Positions 1-9,685 of a stretch of DNA of 24,304 nt are shown here, one piece after another. The stretch is taken from contig MCFG01000554.1 of assembly GCA_002104895.1 (NCBI GenBank), positions 7,501 through 31,804 on the forward strand, given 5' to 3'. Each line of letters opens with the position of its first letter. Position 1 is the first letter of the stretch. The position numbers and the translations under genes are program-made. Origin of the DNA: Anaeromyces robustus (lineage: Eukaryota; Neocallimastigomycota; Neocallimastigomycetes; Neocallimastigales; Neocallimastigaceae). A model generated the notes under the pieces. The model did not search any database. It saw only the letters and a list, made by a program, of their open reading frames with translations, and was not told where the DNA came from.

Positions 1-510
1 AATATATTTTATTATTATATTAACATTTATTACAAAAAAAAAATAAAAATAAAAAATTAATCATTGTAAATATAAATTAACACTTAACAATACTATAAAA
101 AAAAATAAATTATATTTTTGGTATATAAATATAAAGGTTTTTTATTTTATTTTATTTTTTGTTTTTTTTAAAATATTTTTGAAATATTTGCTAATTTATA
201 AAATAAATAAATAAAAATTAAATAAAAATTAAAAAATTAAAAAATAAAATAAAAAAAAGTATATATATAAAGAAAAGTAATATATTGTGTGTAAATAATA
301 AAACTTCTTTTATTTTTTAAGTGTTTATAAAAAGTTATAAAAAAAATAAAATTTTTTTTAAATCTTTTTAATTATTCATTTTTATTTATATATAATTTAT
401 AATATATATATATTTTTTTCATAAATAATATTAATATTAATATTAAGATTAAGATTAAGATTAATATATTAATTATAATTAATTATTGATTTTTATTGTT
501 ATATTGGTTT

Positions 511-543
511 TCTTTCTTTCTTTCTTTTCTTTTCTTTCTTCTT

Positions 544-588
<45 letters not shown>
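511..588. repeat. Pyrimidine tract, (TTTC)n followed by T43
   Basis: A CT-only microsatellite of TTTC-like units (511-545) runs into an uninterrupted 43-T run (546-588). Such a T run could be the fossil A tail of a minus-strand retroelement, but the sequence to its right shows no LINE similarity by eye, so it is called a simple repeat. Confidence 0.85.
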
Positions 589-597
<9 letters not shown>

Positions 598-876
598 CAA
601 AGATAATACAATTTTTGAATTATAATTTTATTTTTTTCTTTTAAGTATAATTTTCTATGTTAGCTATAATATTAATTAATTTTTTTATATTTTTGTAATA
701 GAAATATTTTTTTTATTTTATTTAAAAAAAAAAATAAGAATAAAATAATAATAAAAAAATATTAAATAATATAATATTAAATAATTGTTTTTTTTTTAAG
801 TAATTTTTTTTTCTTTTAGATAATATTCTAAATAAATAAATATATTTTATTAAAAATGATATAAATTATAATAATA

Positions 877-963
877 AATAATAATCTTAATAATTTATAA
901 TAATGAATAATAATTTTAATAATTTATAATCATGAATAATAATCTTTATAACTTTTAATAATA
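877..963. repeat. 29-nt degenerate minisatellite, three units
   Basis: Units begin at 877, 906 and 935. The first two are 29 nt each, follow the pattern AATAATAATYTTAATAATTT and end TATAATMATG; they differ at only a few positions. The third keeps the first half and then decays into AAT repeats. Confidence 0.7.
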
Positions 964-1273
964 ATAATAATAATAATATATATACATATATACTTTAATA
1001 TTTCATTACATATATAAAAAAATTTATATATCTTTATATTTTATTTTCTTCTCTTATCATTTATTATCCAATATTATTAGTATATATTTTTTTAACTATA
1101 TTAATATGTATATATATTCATTAAAGAAAGATAAAGTATAAATATATATCTAAAATAGGGATTAATAGTAAATAAAATAGATAAAAGAATAATAATAAAA
1201 AAATAATAAAAAATAATAAAAATAAATAAAAATTAATAAATAAATGGTATTATAGAATAATTAATAATTAATA

Positions 1274-1279
1274 ATTAAC

Positions 1280-1285
<6 letters not shown>
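1274..1285 (-). repeat. Target-site duplication of LINE-1, 3' side
   Basis: The 12-mer ATTTCAGTTAAT (minus strand) directly follows the A tail of LINE-1. The same 12-mer lies at 6634-6645, just before the GC-richer start of the element. The innermost base may belong to the A run, so the duplication is 11 or 12 nt. Confidence 0.75.
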
Positions 1286-1315
<30 letters not shown>

Positions 1316-1316
<1 letters not shown>

Positions 1317-1483
1317 GCAATAAAATAATGAAAACTTTATTTAAATTTAATTTAAAAAGTACATGTTATAAAGTAATTGTACATATTAAAACTTAATCTA
1401 ATAAAGAATAATAATTTATTATTTAATAGATAGTAATAATTTATAATTACTTCATATGGTATAGTGTATATTATTAAATTAAA
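1316..1483 (-). other. 3' UTR of LINE-1
   Basis: This is 168 nt of AT-rich sequence between the stop codon of the LINE protein and the A tail. Near its end it carries AATAAA (1336-1341) and finishes in TTGCCA directly before the A tail, the pattern also seen in LINE-2 and LINE-3. Confidence 0.75.
1333..1341 (-). promoter_or_regulatory. AATAAAGTT poly(A) signal box of LINE-1
   Basis: Read on the minus strand, AATAAAGTT lies about 17 nt before the A tail. AATAAA is the canonical polyadenylation hexamer. The extended 9-mer is also present at the ends of LINE-2 (22590-22598) and LINE-3 (21593-21601). Confidence 0.7.
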
Positions 1484-4400
1484 TCAAGTTGGAAAGTTAT
1501 TATCATTATTAGATGCGTGTGACCTACTGTCTTGTCCTACTGAATTGTCAGCTTCGACGCTCTTGGTTAGATTGTTGGGATACCTATTGAATAATGACCA
1601 GATCTGGCCACTAACAGTAGGCATAATTCTAAGTAAAAGTGCGGATGTACGTACCAAAAGTGGAACATCCGAAAAGGTGCTAGGTTTAAGTTGCGCCTTA
1701 CAAAGACTGTTCCACTCCTCTTTCCCCAAGTTATAATGATTAACTCTTCCACCAAGAAGGAAATAATATACCCTACTCCATTCCAACGAGTTGGAATGAA
1801 AATTTACCCCACTTGAAGCATTACTAACTAAATTATTATAATTAATACTATTATTTAAACTATTATTATTGTTGTTGATACTATAACTGAAAGTATTATT
1901 TAAGTTGTAAGTTAAACTAACATAATGAATAAAACTATTAGAAACTAAGAAAGTACTATTTCGTGAAGAATTCTCCAAGGAGGAGAAATTGTTGAAGTAA
2001 TTAAAACCAAAAAAAATGTTGTTGATAGTTAAATTATTAATGAATTGAGAGTAGTTGTATAGAAAATATGTAGATAAGCTAGTACTATTACTATTACTAA
2101 CATTATTAATATTACTATTATCATTGCTATTACCATTATTATTACTATTAATATTAATATTACTATTACTACTGCTATTATTATTATAGATATTATCATA
2201 AATATTATTATTGTAGTTATTATTAAAATTATTAGAAAAGTTGATATTATCAGAACTAACTAAAGGTTTTCGATTAACATACAAATAAATGGTTTCAAGA
2301 TTGCCAAATAACTTAGAACGCCAATGATCGAATGTTGGGCATTCTAAAATCCAATGTTCGAAGGTTTGACTACCGCCTTTACAACAAGGACAGTAATCAG
2401 GGCAAGAGTCAGATACAAGTTTAGCGGCTTTAGCAATTTCACTATTGAATTTATAACCACTACGTATTTTGAGGAGCCAATTAAAGCCATAAGCCAAGTT
2501 AGGGTATTCAAGTTCAAGATGTAAATAATCACGAGATAATTCAAGGTGATTATCACAATAGGTAACAGCTTTAACGGAGTCTTTTTTGACATCTCTATTC
2601 CAATAAAAAGTCAAAATATCTTCTCTAGAGCCAATTTTAGAAAGTTTCTTTGATAAAGTTCTGCTTTCTTTAGCCCATGTGTATTTTCTCATCTTCGGAA
2701 TAATAGTAACTAACTTGGAAATAATACAATTAGAGTCTGCCCATCTCTTAAAACATTTATCTTGAGCAATGGCACATTTGGCAGAAAGAGGAGGAATATT
2801 AAGATCTTTAGATACACTATATAAAGATATGAAGGAAGAGCGCTTCCTAAGACCTGCAATCCAAGAGAGTCCTTTATTAATTAGCCTTTGAGCACCGTTT
2901 GTTCTAGTTTTATTAGATCCAAGTAAAGGTGCAACGTATGATACTTGACTGACAACAACCGAATTAAAAACTGATTTCTTGAAGGATATAGGCATATAAG
3001 GATTAATTAAAAATCCTCTAACAGAAAAAAGCGCTTTCCTAACTTTATTATTCGTCGATTTAATTATCGGTTTAAGAGATAAATCACTATCAAAAGGAAT
3101 TCCCAAATACGTATAACAATTAGTTTTTGGAATAATTTGACCAGCAAGGTAAAAGGTAGGGTCACCTTTAACTTTAGAATTTTCTGCTTTTACAACCGTA
3201 GTTCCACATTTACCAATTCCGAATTCCATAAGGTTAAATTTAGCCCAATCATTAACTTTTTTCAAAAGCTTATTTAGTTTACTTCTAGTAGGTGCACAAA
3301 GGACAATATCATCGGCAAAGAGGCCCCCACAACAGTATTCGTTATCAATACAAACTCCATATTCGTTACAATCTCGAAAAATATCGTTGATGAAAAGGTT
3401 AAATAAGATAGGAGAGAGGGGACAACCCTGTCTAACACCTTTCTCAATATTGAAAGTATCCGAATATTGAGAGTCAAGTTTCACACAAGCTTTGGAAGAT
3501 AAGTATAAGTTTTTAAGGAAATTATAACATTTTCCTCTAATTCCTAAGCATTCAAGTTTATTCAGAATATTATAAATAGGAACTGAATCATAAGCTTTTT
3601 TAAGGTCTAAAAAAGCCAAATAAGTATCTTTTCCCATATTCTGTCTGGTCTGACATATAGTACGAATGGAGACAAATAAACTGATACATTCTTCTTTATT
3701 ACGAAAACCAAATTGTTCAGGTCTAATGAAATTATTCTTGTAAGCATATGTTGAGATTCTGGTAGTAACAATTTTTGAGATAATTTTAATACAGTTATTG
3801 ATCAGGGATATACCTCTATAATTATTACAGTCATATAAGTCTCCTTTTTTAGGGATAGAAACAATACAAGCAGTATTCCATAAATCCGGAAAGTCACCAT
3901 CCCAAATACGGTTGTAAAATAAATGTAGAAAAGAGAGACCATAATTAGTAATATCAGAAGAGTCATCGGAGTTTCCAAGATCAGTAGAAATAGCTTTAAA
4001 AAATTCAATAGGAACATCATCAGGACCTGAAGCTTTAAATTTAGGGATATCAGAAATAGCTGAGCGAATTTCCTCAATACTAATTTCACCATTAATATCC
4101 CACTCTATATTATTGCTGAAGTTATATAACTTATGGTTGGCAGGGTTGGACCAAAAAGGTTTATATAAACTATGACCAGTAGAATCAGAAGCTAACTTTT
4201 CATAATGGTCATGCCAAACGTTAAGTTGTTCACGAGAAGAATAAACAATGTTGTCATCGTTATCTTTAATAGGATGAAGTGAAAAGTTAGATGATTTACC
4301 AATTTTAGTATTCTTTTTGATCCATTTCCACCAATTCCTAGAATCTTTATTAATAGCCAACTGACACCCAACTGAAACCCAATGTTGATATTCAAGCATA

Positions 4401-5908
4401 CGAAAGTGATTACACATCTTGTGGATATTATCACACAGCTTCTGATAATTATTGATAAGTCTAATATAATCATCAAGGGCACGAACAGAACCCAATTTTT
4501 TAATATCTTTGTAAGCCTTAACTTTGAGTTTCTGAAGGTTAAAGATTTTTTGAGACATATGAAACATAGATTCATGAATATCAGGAGTAGATACAATTTC
4601 CAATTCATCAGCAATAGAATTAGCAGTAGATACAAACATATCATATATAGCATTAGAAGAATAATAATTATCTGTACATTCCTTCATAAGAATACTAAAT
4701 CTATTACTAGTAGCAATTTTAATACTTTCGTCCAGACATTTGATTCTATTCCAACGAGCTGGTTTTTTAGGGAGTGAGAAAGTATTATTATCATCAAAAT
4801 AATTTCCAAAAACAAGAAGAGGCTTATGATCGGAGATAGGAGAGAAATCAATAATTGAAGCTGAAGACAGAAGATTTTTCATGGGTTCATTAATAATAGC
4901 ATGGTCAATAGCAGAGGAACGACTTCCACTTACCCACGAGATAGGAGAACCATTGAGTTGAAATAAATACCAGCCATTTATATTAGAAACCCAATTTTGA
5001 ATATCTTCAAGATTAATGTTAAAATCGCCAAGGAGAATAGAAGGATGATGTAAGTGAAGAGAAAACCATGTACAAGCTTCTGCTTTAGCAGATTTATGGT
5101 GTAAACTATGCCCTTTCTGAGGTATATAAATATTTCCAATAGAACACTTAGTGAAGTTCCACAAGGAATATGTCGTAACTGAGATAATATAATTCAAAGA
5201 AAAATCTTCAATAGAAGTCTGTAAAGACCTATTATAAAAGATATATAAACCTCTCAAACCAGGAATTGTATTATTTGCTCTCTTACAGAAATATTTATAT
5301 TTAGGTAAAGTGATTTTACAAGGAATAACATTACTAGAATTAGTACCATTACCAGTTTCTTGAAAACAAACAAATAGCGGTTTAAAGAGACTAAAGAAAT
5401 ACAGAATACCATCTCTTTTCTTGTTATTCCACCCGTTAGTGTTCCAACTAAGACAAAAGGAAAATTCATTCAAATTGTTCTTAGAAGTAAAAGAATTGTT
5501 GATTTCAGAAAAGTCAGTAATATCCTTAATGTTCTTTTTAGAGTGGCAAAGTTTTCTCCTGATAAGAGCAAAGGAAGGCTTGTGATTCTTCCTACTACAT
5601 CGATGAAAGTTAATGGAACATTTTTTAATAATTAATTTGAAACTATCAATAAATTTATTAATATTCTCCTCAGAAGCTGTAGTTTTAATTTGATATAAAT
5701 TATCATTGAGAAGAGAGGAATGTTTAACAGCAACGATGGTATTATTAAACTCAGGGAAATTCTTCTCAAGAAAATTTCTAAATTTTGGAAGAGTCCAAGA
5801 ACGAATGCGACGGATAAAAATAACATAAGTATCTGAGATATCAATACCATGACACCTAATACCCCGTCTGATATAGTTAATCTTATTAGTATAGTTCGTA
5901 TGATCCAT
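1484..5908 (-). CDS. LINE-1 endonuclease-reverse transcriptase, 1474 aa
   Basis: This polyprotein nicks chromosomal DNA and copies the element's own RNA into the nick. An APE-type endonuclease spans about residues 150-370, with WNTNG (155-159), QETG (183-186), GDFN (294-297), AIDH (333-336) and SDHKP (359-363), all expected active-site blocks. The reverse transcriptase spans about 615-900, with the FLDLKKAYDS block (Asp768), QGCPLSP (827-833) and the catalytic FADD (864-867). A CCHC knuckle, C-x2-C-x8-H-x4-C, lies at 1173-1190. An Asn/Ser-rich insert of about 150 residues (1222-1375) follows, and then a C-terminal module that LINE-2 shares (EWSRVYYFLLGGR, later ADNSVGQ). The first 140 residues are basic and unrecognised; they may bind RNA. 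The start is the first Met of the frame. No separate ORF1 gene is recognisable upstream. The frame is intact, and confidence in the enzyme family is very high. Confidence 0.95.
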   Translation of the reverse strand: MDHTNYTNKINYIRRGIRCHGIDISDTYVIFIRRIRSWTLPKFRNFLEKNFPEFNNTIVAVKHSSLLNDNLYQIKTTASEENINKFIDSFKLIIKKCSINFHRCSRKNHKPSFALIRRKLCHSKKNIKDITDFSEINNSFTSKNNLNEFSFCLSWNTNGWNNKKRDGILYFFSLFKPLFVCFQETGNGTNSSNVIPCKITLPKYKYFCKRANNTIPGLRGLYIFYNRSLQTSIEDFSLNYIISVTTYSLWNFTKCSIGNIYIPQKGHSLHHKSAKAEACTWFSLHLHHPSILLGDFNINLEDIQNWVSNINGWYLFQLNGSPISWVSGSRSSAIDHAIINEPMKNLLSSASIIDFSPISDHKPLLVFGNYFDDNNTFSLPKKPARWNRIKCLDESIKIATSNRFSILMKECTDNYYSSNAIYDMFVSTANSIADELEIVSTPDIHESMFHMSQKIFNLQKLKVKAYKDIKKLGSVRALDDYIRLINNYQKLCDNIHKMCNHFRMLEYQHWVSVGCQLAINKDSRNWWKWIKKNTKIGKSSNFSLHPIKDNDDNIVYSSREQLNVWHDHYEKLASDSTGHSLYKPFWSNPANHKLYNFSNNIEWDINGEISIEEIRSAISDIPKFKASGPDDVPIEFFKAISTDLGNSDDSSDITNYGLSFLHLFYNRIWDGDFPDLWNTACIVSIPKKGDLYDCNNYRGISLINNCIKIISKIVTTRISTYAYKNNFIRPEQFGFRNKEECISLFVSIRTICQTRQNMGKDTYLAFLDLKKAYDSVPIYNILNKLECLGIRGKCYNFLKNLYLSSKACVKLDSQYSDTFNIEKGVRQGCPLSPILFNLFINDIFRDCNEYGVCIDNEYCCGGLFADDIVLCAPTRSKLNKLLKKVNDWAKFNLMEFGIGKCGTTVVKAENSKVKGDPTFYLAGQIIPKTNCYTYLGIPFDSDLSLKPIIKSTNNKVRKALFSVRGFLINPYMPISFKKSVFNSVVVSQVSYVAPLLGSNKTRTNGAQRLINKGLSWIAGLRKRSSFISLYSVSKDLNIPPLSAKCAIAQDKCFKRWADSNCIISKLVTIIPKMRKYTWAKESRTLSKKLSKIGSREDILTFYWNRDVKKDSVKAVTYCDNHLELSRDYLHLELEYPNLAYGFNWLLKIRSGYKFNSEIAKAAKLVSDSCPDYCPCCKGGSQTFEHWILECPTFDHWRSKLFGNLETIYLYVNRKPLVSSDNINFSNNFNNNYNNNIYDNIYNNNSSSNSNININSNNNGNSNDNSNINNVSNSNSTSLSTYFLYNYSQFINNLTINNIFFGFNYFNNFSSLENSSRNSTFLVSNSFIHYVSLTYNLNNTFSYSINNNNNSLNNSINYNNLVSNASSGVNFHSNSLEWSRVYYFLLGGRVNHYNLGKEEWNSLCKAQLKPSTFSDVPLLVRTSALLLRIMPTVSGQIWSLFNRYPNNLTKSVEADNSVGQDSRSHASNNDNNFPT

Positions 5909-6415
5909 TTGATAAGGCTGATAAGAATCTATATAAAAAAAAAATAATAAAATAAAAAAAATATAAATGTATTATAATAGAAAATAGCAAATTTTTTTTT
6001 TTTTTTTTTTTTTTTTTATGATTTTAATATATAATTAAAAAATAAAAAAGTATATAAAAAAAAAAAAAAAACTTAGCAATGAAAAGAATTATAGTAAATG
6101 ACTGAGAAATATTGTTGAGAGTAAAAGTAAGAGATTCAACTGTGTAGTTGTATATATAATTTAACGTTGTGAATGATGTATTAGTGAATAAAAAAAACTT
6201 TTATTGTTGGTATGTAAAAAATTGTATTGTATAGTATTTATTGTGTTGTATTGATTGTGCTGTATATAAGAATAATAGTGTAGAATTGATAGAAACATAA
6301 AAAACTTAATTGTAAAAAGAACTGCAATATAAACTAAATAACATAAATAGTGTAAGGTAATTATTTCAAAGAAAAAAAATGGATTGTAATAAAAAGTCGT
6401 ACTTTTTATTACTAA

Positions 6416-6435
6416 CATTATCATTGCGCATAATG
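6416..6435 (-). repeat. 20-nt direct repeat, copy 2 in LINE-1 5' region
   Basis: CATTATGCGCAATGATAATG on the minus strand, identical to the copy at 6486-6505. The ends CATTAT and ATAATG are complementary, so a small hairpin is possible. Confidence 0.8.
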
Positions 6436-6485
6436 TTACCTACTTCTTTAACCGAATAGTGAATATAAATAATCATTGCACCAAG

Positions 6486-6505
6486 CATTATCATTGCGCA
6501 TAATG
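6486..6505 (-). repeat. 20-nt direct repeat, copy 1 in LINE-1 5' region
   Basis: An exact copy of the 20-mer at 6416-6435, beginning 70 nt away. GCGC is rare in this AT-rich window, so an exact GC-containing repeat is unlikely by chance. It may be a duplicated protein-binding site of the element's promoter. Confidence 0.8.
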
Positions 6506-6633
6506 CCCAACTTAGATACAAGTACAATATCATAAGTTGTAACAATGCCATTGACGTCGCCATGTCTCGACAGGCATTCTTCCTCTTCCGACCATTCCAA
6601 TAAATTGGAAAGTACAGGACCTCAGAAGAGGGG

Positions 6634-6645
6634 ATTAACTGAAAT
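6634..6645 (-). repeat. Target-site duplication of LINE-1, 5' side
   Basis: ATTTCAGTTAAT on the minus strand, immediately before the CCCC that starts the element. It matches 1274-1285. The base pattern (CAG in an otherwise AT 12-mer) makes a chance match over 5 kb improbable. Confidence 0.75.
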
Positions 6646-7463
6646 CTGTATATATTTTATTAAACATTTATTTTTTTATTTATTTTTTTTTTTATTAAAG
6701 AAGATTTTATATAACATAATTTATTCTATTTTACCTATAATAATAACTAATTTAATTTAATACTTTTTTATTTTTTAAGATACAAACCAAAAAATAATTA
6801 TAAAAAATTGTTAATAAGATATAATTTGATATAATTTAAAAATAAAATAATGAAAAAAAAAAAAAAAAAAAAGTAGAAATAAATTATAAAATAGTCCATT
6901 TATAAAAAAAATAATAAAAACAATAAAAACAATAAAACCCATTAAATAACATTTTAACACTTATAATTTTTATATTTTTTTATTTTTTATATTTTATATT
7001 TTTTATTAATTATTTTTTATTATTATTTTTTTTATTTTTTTTTTTAATTTTTTAATTATATGTTACATTAAATAAGATTTTTTTTTTTTATTTTTAAATA
7101 ATAAATTATGGTATAAATCAAAAAGAAAGTAAGAAAGAAAAGAAAAAAATTATAAAAATTTTTATTTTTTATAATTTTTTTTTTCTTTTACTTTTCTAAG
7201 TTTTATGTATGTATATTCTAATATTAATAAACATCATGTAATAATAATATATATATTATATATTATATTATATATATATGTTTTATTTGTCTATAATTGA
7301 TGGTATAGTAGATAAAAATAAAATTAATTATAAATTTGTATATATATATATATATATATAGGTATATTTAGATATAGATAATATATATATATTTAAAGAT
7401 AAATATGTTTTTTTTTTTTATTGGTATTTTTTTTTTTATTTTTTTTTCCTCTATAATTTAAAT
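6646..7463. other. AT-rich intergenic region left of the Hsp20 pair
   Basis: Nothing gene-like is seen. It has A and T homopolymers, TA dinucleotide runs near 7246-7280 and 7340-7395, and T-rich sequence that forms the 3' flank of the minus-strand Hsp20 gene. The last roughly 20 nt before the stop codon (7444-7463) mirror the 3' flank of the plus-strand Hsp20 copy. Confidence 0.75.
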
Positions 7464-8129
7464 TTATTGTACTTGAATAGTACGACGTTGAGTTTTTGGT
7501 GGTTCAGCTTTTGGAATAATAACTTCTAATGAACCATTTTCCATTTTAGCTTGAATTTTATCAAGGTCAGCTGTTTCTGGTATACTAAATGATCTTGAAA
7601 ATTTACCATATTGACATTCCATTTTAGAAATTTTCATATTATTATTTTCTGAGGTTTTATATTTATTTGGTCTTTCGCCTGAAATAGTTAAAATATTATC
7701 TTCAGATATTTCCATATTTATTTGTTCTTTTGTCATACCTGGTAAATCTAATTGAATATAATAATTCTTTTCATCTTCACAAAGATTATTCTTTGGACGG
7801 AAATCAACTAACTTATAAACATCTTTATCAAATAAATTAGAATAAGTAGATTGTCTTTTATTCATTGGATTAGCTTTTGGTTTTGAAGTAGTAGTTTTTG
7901 GACGACCATTAACATTATTGGTAGTAGTAGAATTTTGACGATTTATAGGATGACCAGGATGATAAGCATAAGGAGGATAACCATAAAAGAAAGGAAAACC
8001 AGAAACTAAAGGATGTCCACCAAAATAATCTTCTTCTCCACTATCAGAATTGTTATCATTAACAACTGAATTATTTAAAATGGAACGGTCACTTTCTTGA
8101 ATTGGTTCGTTATAAAAGAATAAAGACAT
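7464..8129 (-). CDS. Small heat shock protein Hsp20 (copy A), 221 aa
   Basis: This is an ATP-independent holdase that binds unfolding proteins in the cytosol; no signal peptide or membrane segment is seen. The N-terminal 90 residues are low in complexity, with an aromatic and Gly/Pro stretch (FPFFYGYPPYAYHPGHP, 44-60) followed by a Thr/Asn-rich linker, as in disordered Hsp20 N-terminal arms. The alpha-crystallin domain runs from about 107 to 207, with LDLPGMTKEQI (127-137), GKFSRSFSIPETAD (175-188) and NGSLEVIIPK (198-207). The tail ends RRTIQVQ, whose I-Q-V fits the C-terminal I-x-I/V docking motif. It is divergently paired with copy B at 9686 and almost identical to it in the domain. No intron is seen. 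The start follows an A-rich context, ATCAAAAATGTC, shared with copy B. A degenerate heat shock element lies upstream at 8661-8673. Confidence 0.95.
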   Translation of the reverse strand: MSLFFYNEPIQESDRSILNNSVVNDNNSDSGEEDYFGGHPLVSGFPFFYGYPPYAYHPGHPINRQNSTTTNNVNGRPKTTTSKPKANPMNKRQSTYSNLFDKDVYKLVDFRPKNNLCEDEKNYYIQLDLPGMTKEQINMEISEDNILTISGERPNKYKTSENNNMKISKMECQYGKFSRSFSIPETADLDKIQAKMENGSLEVIIPKAEPPKTQRRTIQVQ

Positions 8130-8852
8130 TTTTGATATTTGTTTATTAAATTTATTAAACTTATTAAATTATAATAATTAATAATTAGTTTGTTTTTGTT
8201 TTGTTTGTTTGTTAAAAATTATTTTTTTAACTTCGCTATTTTTTTTTGCTTTGTTTTTGTTTTGTTTTATATATTACAATAAGTAAATATATTTTATATA
8301 ATGATGATAAAAAAAATTATTTTTTTTTCACAAACTTGAAAATTTAAAGTATTTATATTTTTTTTTTCTTCTTTTGATTTATTAATAATGAATAAACTAA
8401 TTATAATAAAAGTTTATTAAATAAGTTTTTTTTTTTTTTATAATTATGATTTTTATTATTAATTATTATTAATATTTAATTATTAATTTATTGATTAATT
8501 TTTTTTTTTTCTTTTCTTTCGATTATTTTTAATCTTTATTTTTTTTTATTTTTTTTTTTTAATAATTTTGTAATACGTAAAAAAATACGTAATCCTACAT
8601 TTTTCTACAAATTTCTACACAAAAATTTTTTTCTTTTTTTTTTTTTTTAATAAATTTATTTTCTCGATATTTCTATTGGAAAAAAAAAAAAATTTTTTTT
8701 TTCTTTATTTTTTTTTCTTTTCTAATCCTAAATAATTAAATAAATAAATTAATTATAATTTAAATAAATAATTAATAAATCATTAATAATAATCAATAAA
8801 TAAATTATTAATAAAATAAATAAATAAATTATTTTTGGAAATCTTATCCATT
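8130..8852. other. Upstream region of Hsp20 copy A
   Basis: The first roughly 110 nt next to the start codon are a CAAA-rich leader on the minus strand (CAAACAAACAAAACAAAAAC type) that matches the leader of copy B. Beyond it lie T- and A-rich sequence and a candidate heat shock element. There is no other gene. Confidence 0.7.
8661..8673 (-). promoter_or_regulatory. Candidate heat shock element of Hsp20 copy A
   Basis: On the minus strand this reads GAAATATCGAGAA, which is GAA-2-ATC-2-GAA: three 5-bp units in the spacing bound by heat shock factor trimers, with one mismatch in the middle unit. It lies about 530 bp upstream of the start codon, which is far but plausible with a long leader. The sequence alone cannot exclude chance. 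Confidence 0.35.

Positions 8853-9685
<833 letters not shown>

Larger units (their letters stand above)
1..1273. other. AT-rich intergenic region, no gene seen
   Basis: No convincing coding frame or structured RNA is visible. The stretch is almost entirely A and T with homopolymer runs. The only ordered structures are a hexamer-like TTAAGA/TTAATA run (about 431-465), a pyrimidine tract (511-588) and a 29-nt tandem repeat (877-963). It ends at the insertion site of LINE-1. Confidence 0.8.
1286..6633 (-). mobile_element. LINE-1: apparently full-length non-LTR retrotransposon
   Basis: This is a LINE of about 5.35 kb on the minus strand. Its order is a 5' region (6633-5909), one long EN-RT open frame (5908-1484), a 168-nt 3' UTR (1483-1316) and a 31-nt A tail (1315-1285 including the shared base). 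Identical 12-mers flank it at 1274-1285 and 6634-6645, as expected after target-primed reverse transcription. The first bases, CCCCTCTTCTGAGG, are far richer in GC than the flank, which agrees with the boundary set by the duplication. The frame has no premature stop, so the copy looks young and may be competent. I did not assign a clade: it has an APE-type endonuclease and a C-terminal CCHC knuckle, and I see no RNase H domain. An alternative is that the run at 5992-6017 is the tail of a separate small element occupying 6018-6633, with LINE-1 starting near 5950. Confidence 0.85.
5909..6633 (-). promoter_or_regulatory. 5' region and putative internal promoter of LINE-1
   Basis: About 725 nt lie between the inferred 5' end of the element and the start codon of its protein. 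The first 200 nt are much richer in GC than the surroundings and contain short upstream frames (21 codons from ATGGTCGG near 6585; 65 codons at 6563-6366, opening MATSMALLQL). They also contain two copies of a 20-mer spaced 70 nt apart. The part closer to the gene is AT-rich with runs of A and T (5992-6017, 6058-6071). LINEs need an internal promoter at the 5' end, and this block is where it would be; promoter activity is inferred. I could not identify any of the small peptides. Confidence 0.5.

Noticed and set aside
546-588. T43 run as the A tail of another minus-strand LINE
   Set aside because: The sequence immediately to the right lacks the AATAAAGTT/TGCCA end box and any LINE coding similarity.
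4382-4777. 131-residue plus-strand frame inside LINE-1
   Set aside because: It is a shadow on the antisense strand of the LINE protein; its composition follows the sense codons.
6448-6621. 58-codon frame in the LINE-1 5' region (VLSNLLEWSEEEE, then SKLGIMRNDN)
   Set aside because: It looks somewhat coding-like, but it lies within the inferred LINE 5' region, has no start codon, and matches nothing I recognise. It is noted as part of the 5' region rather than as a gene.
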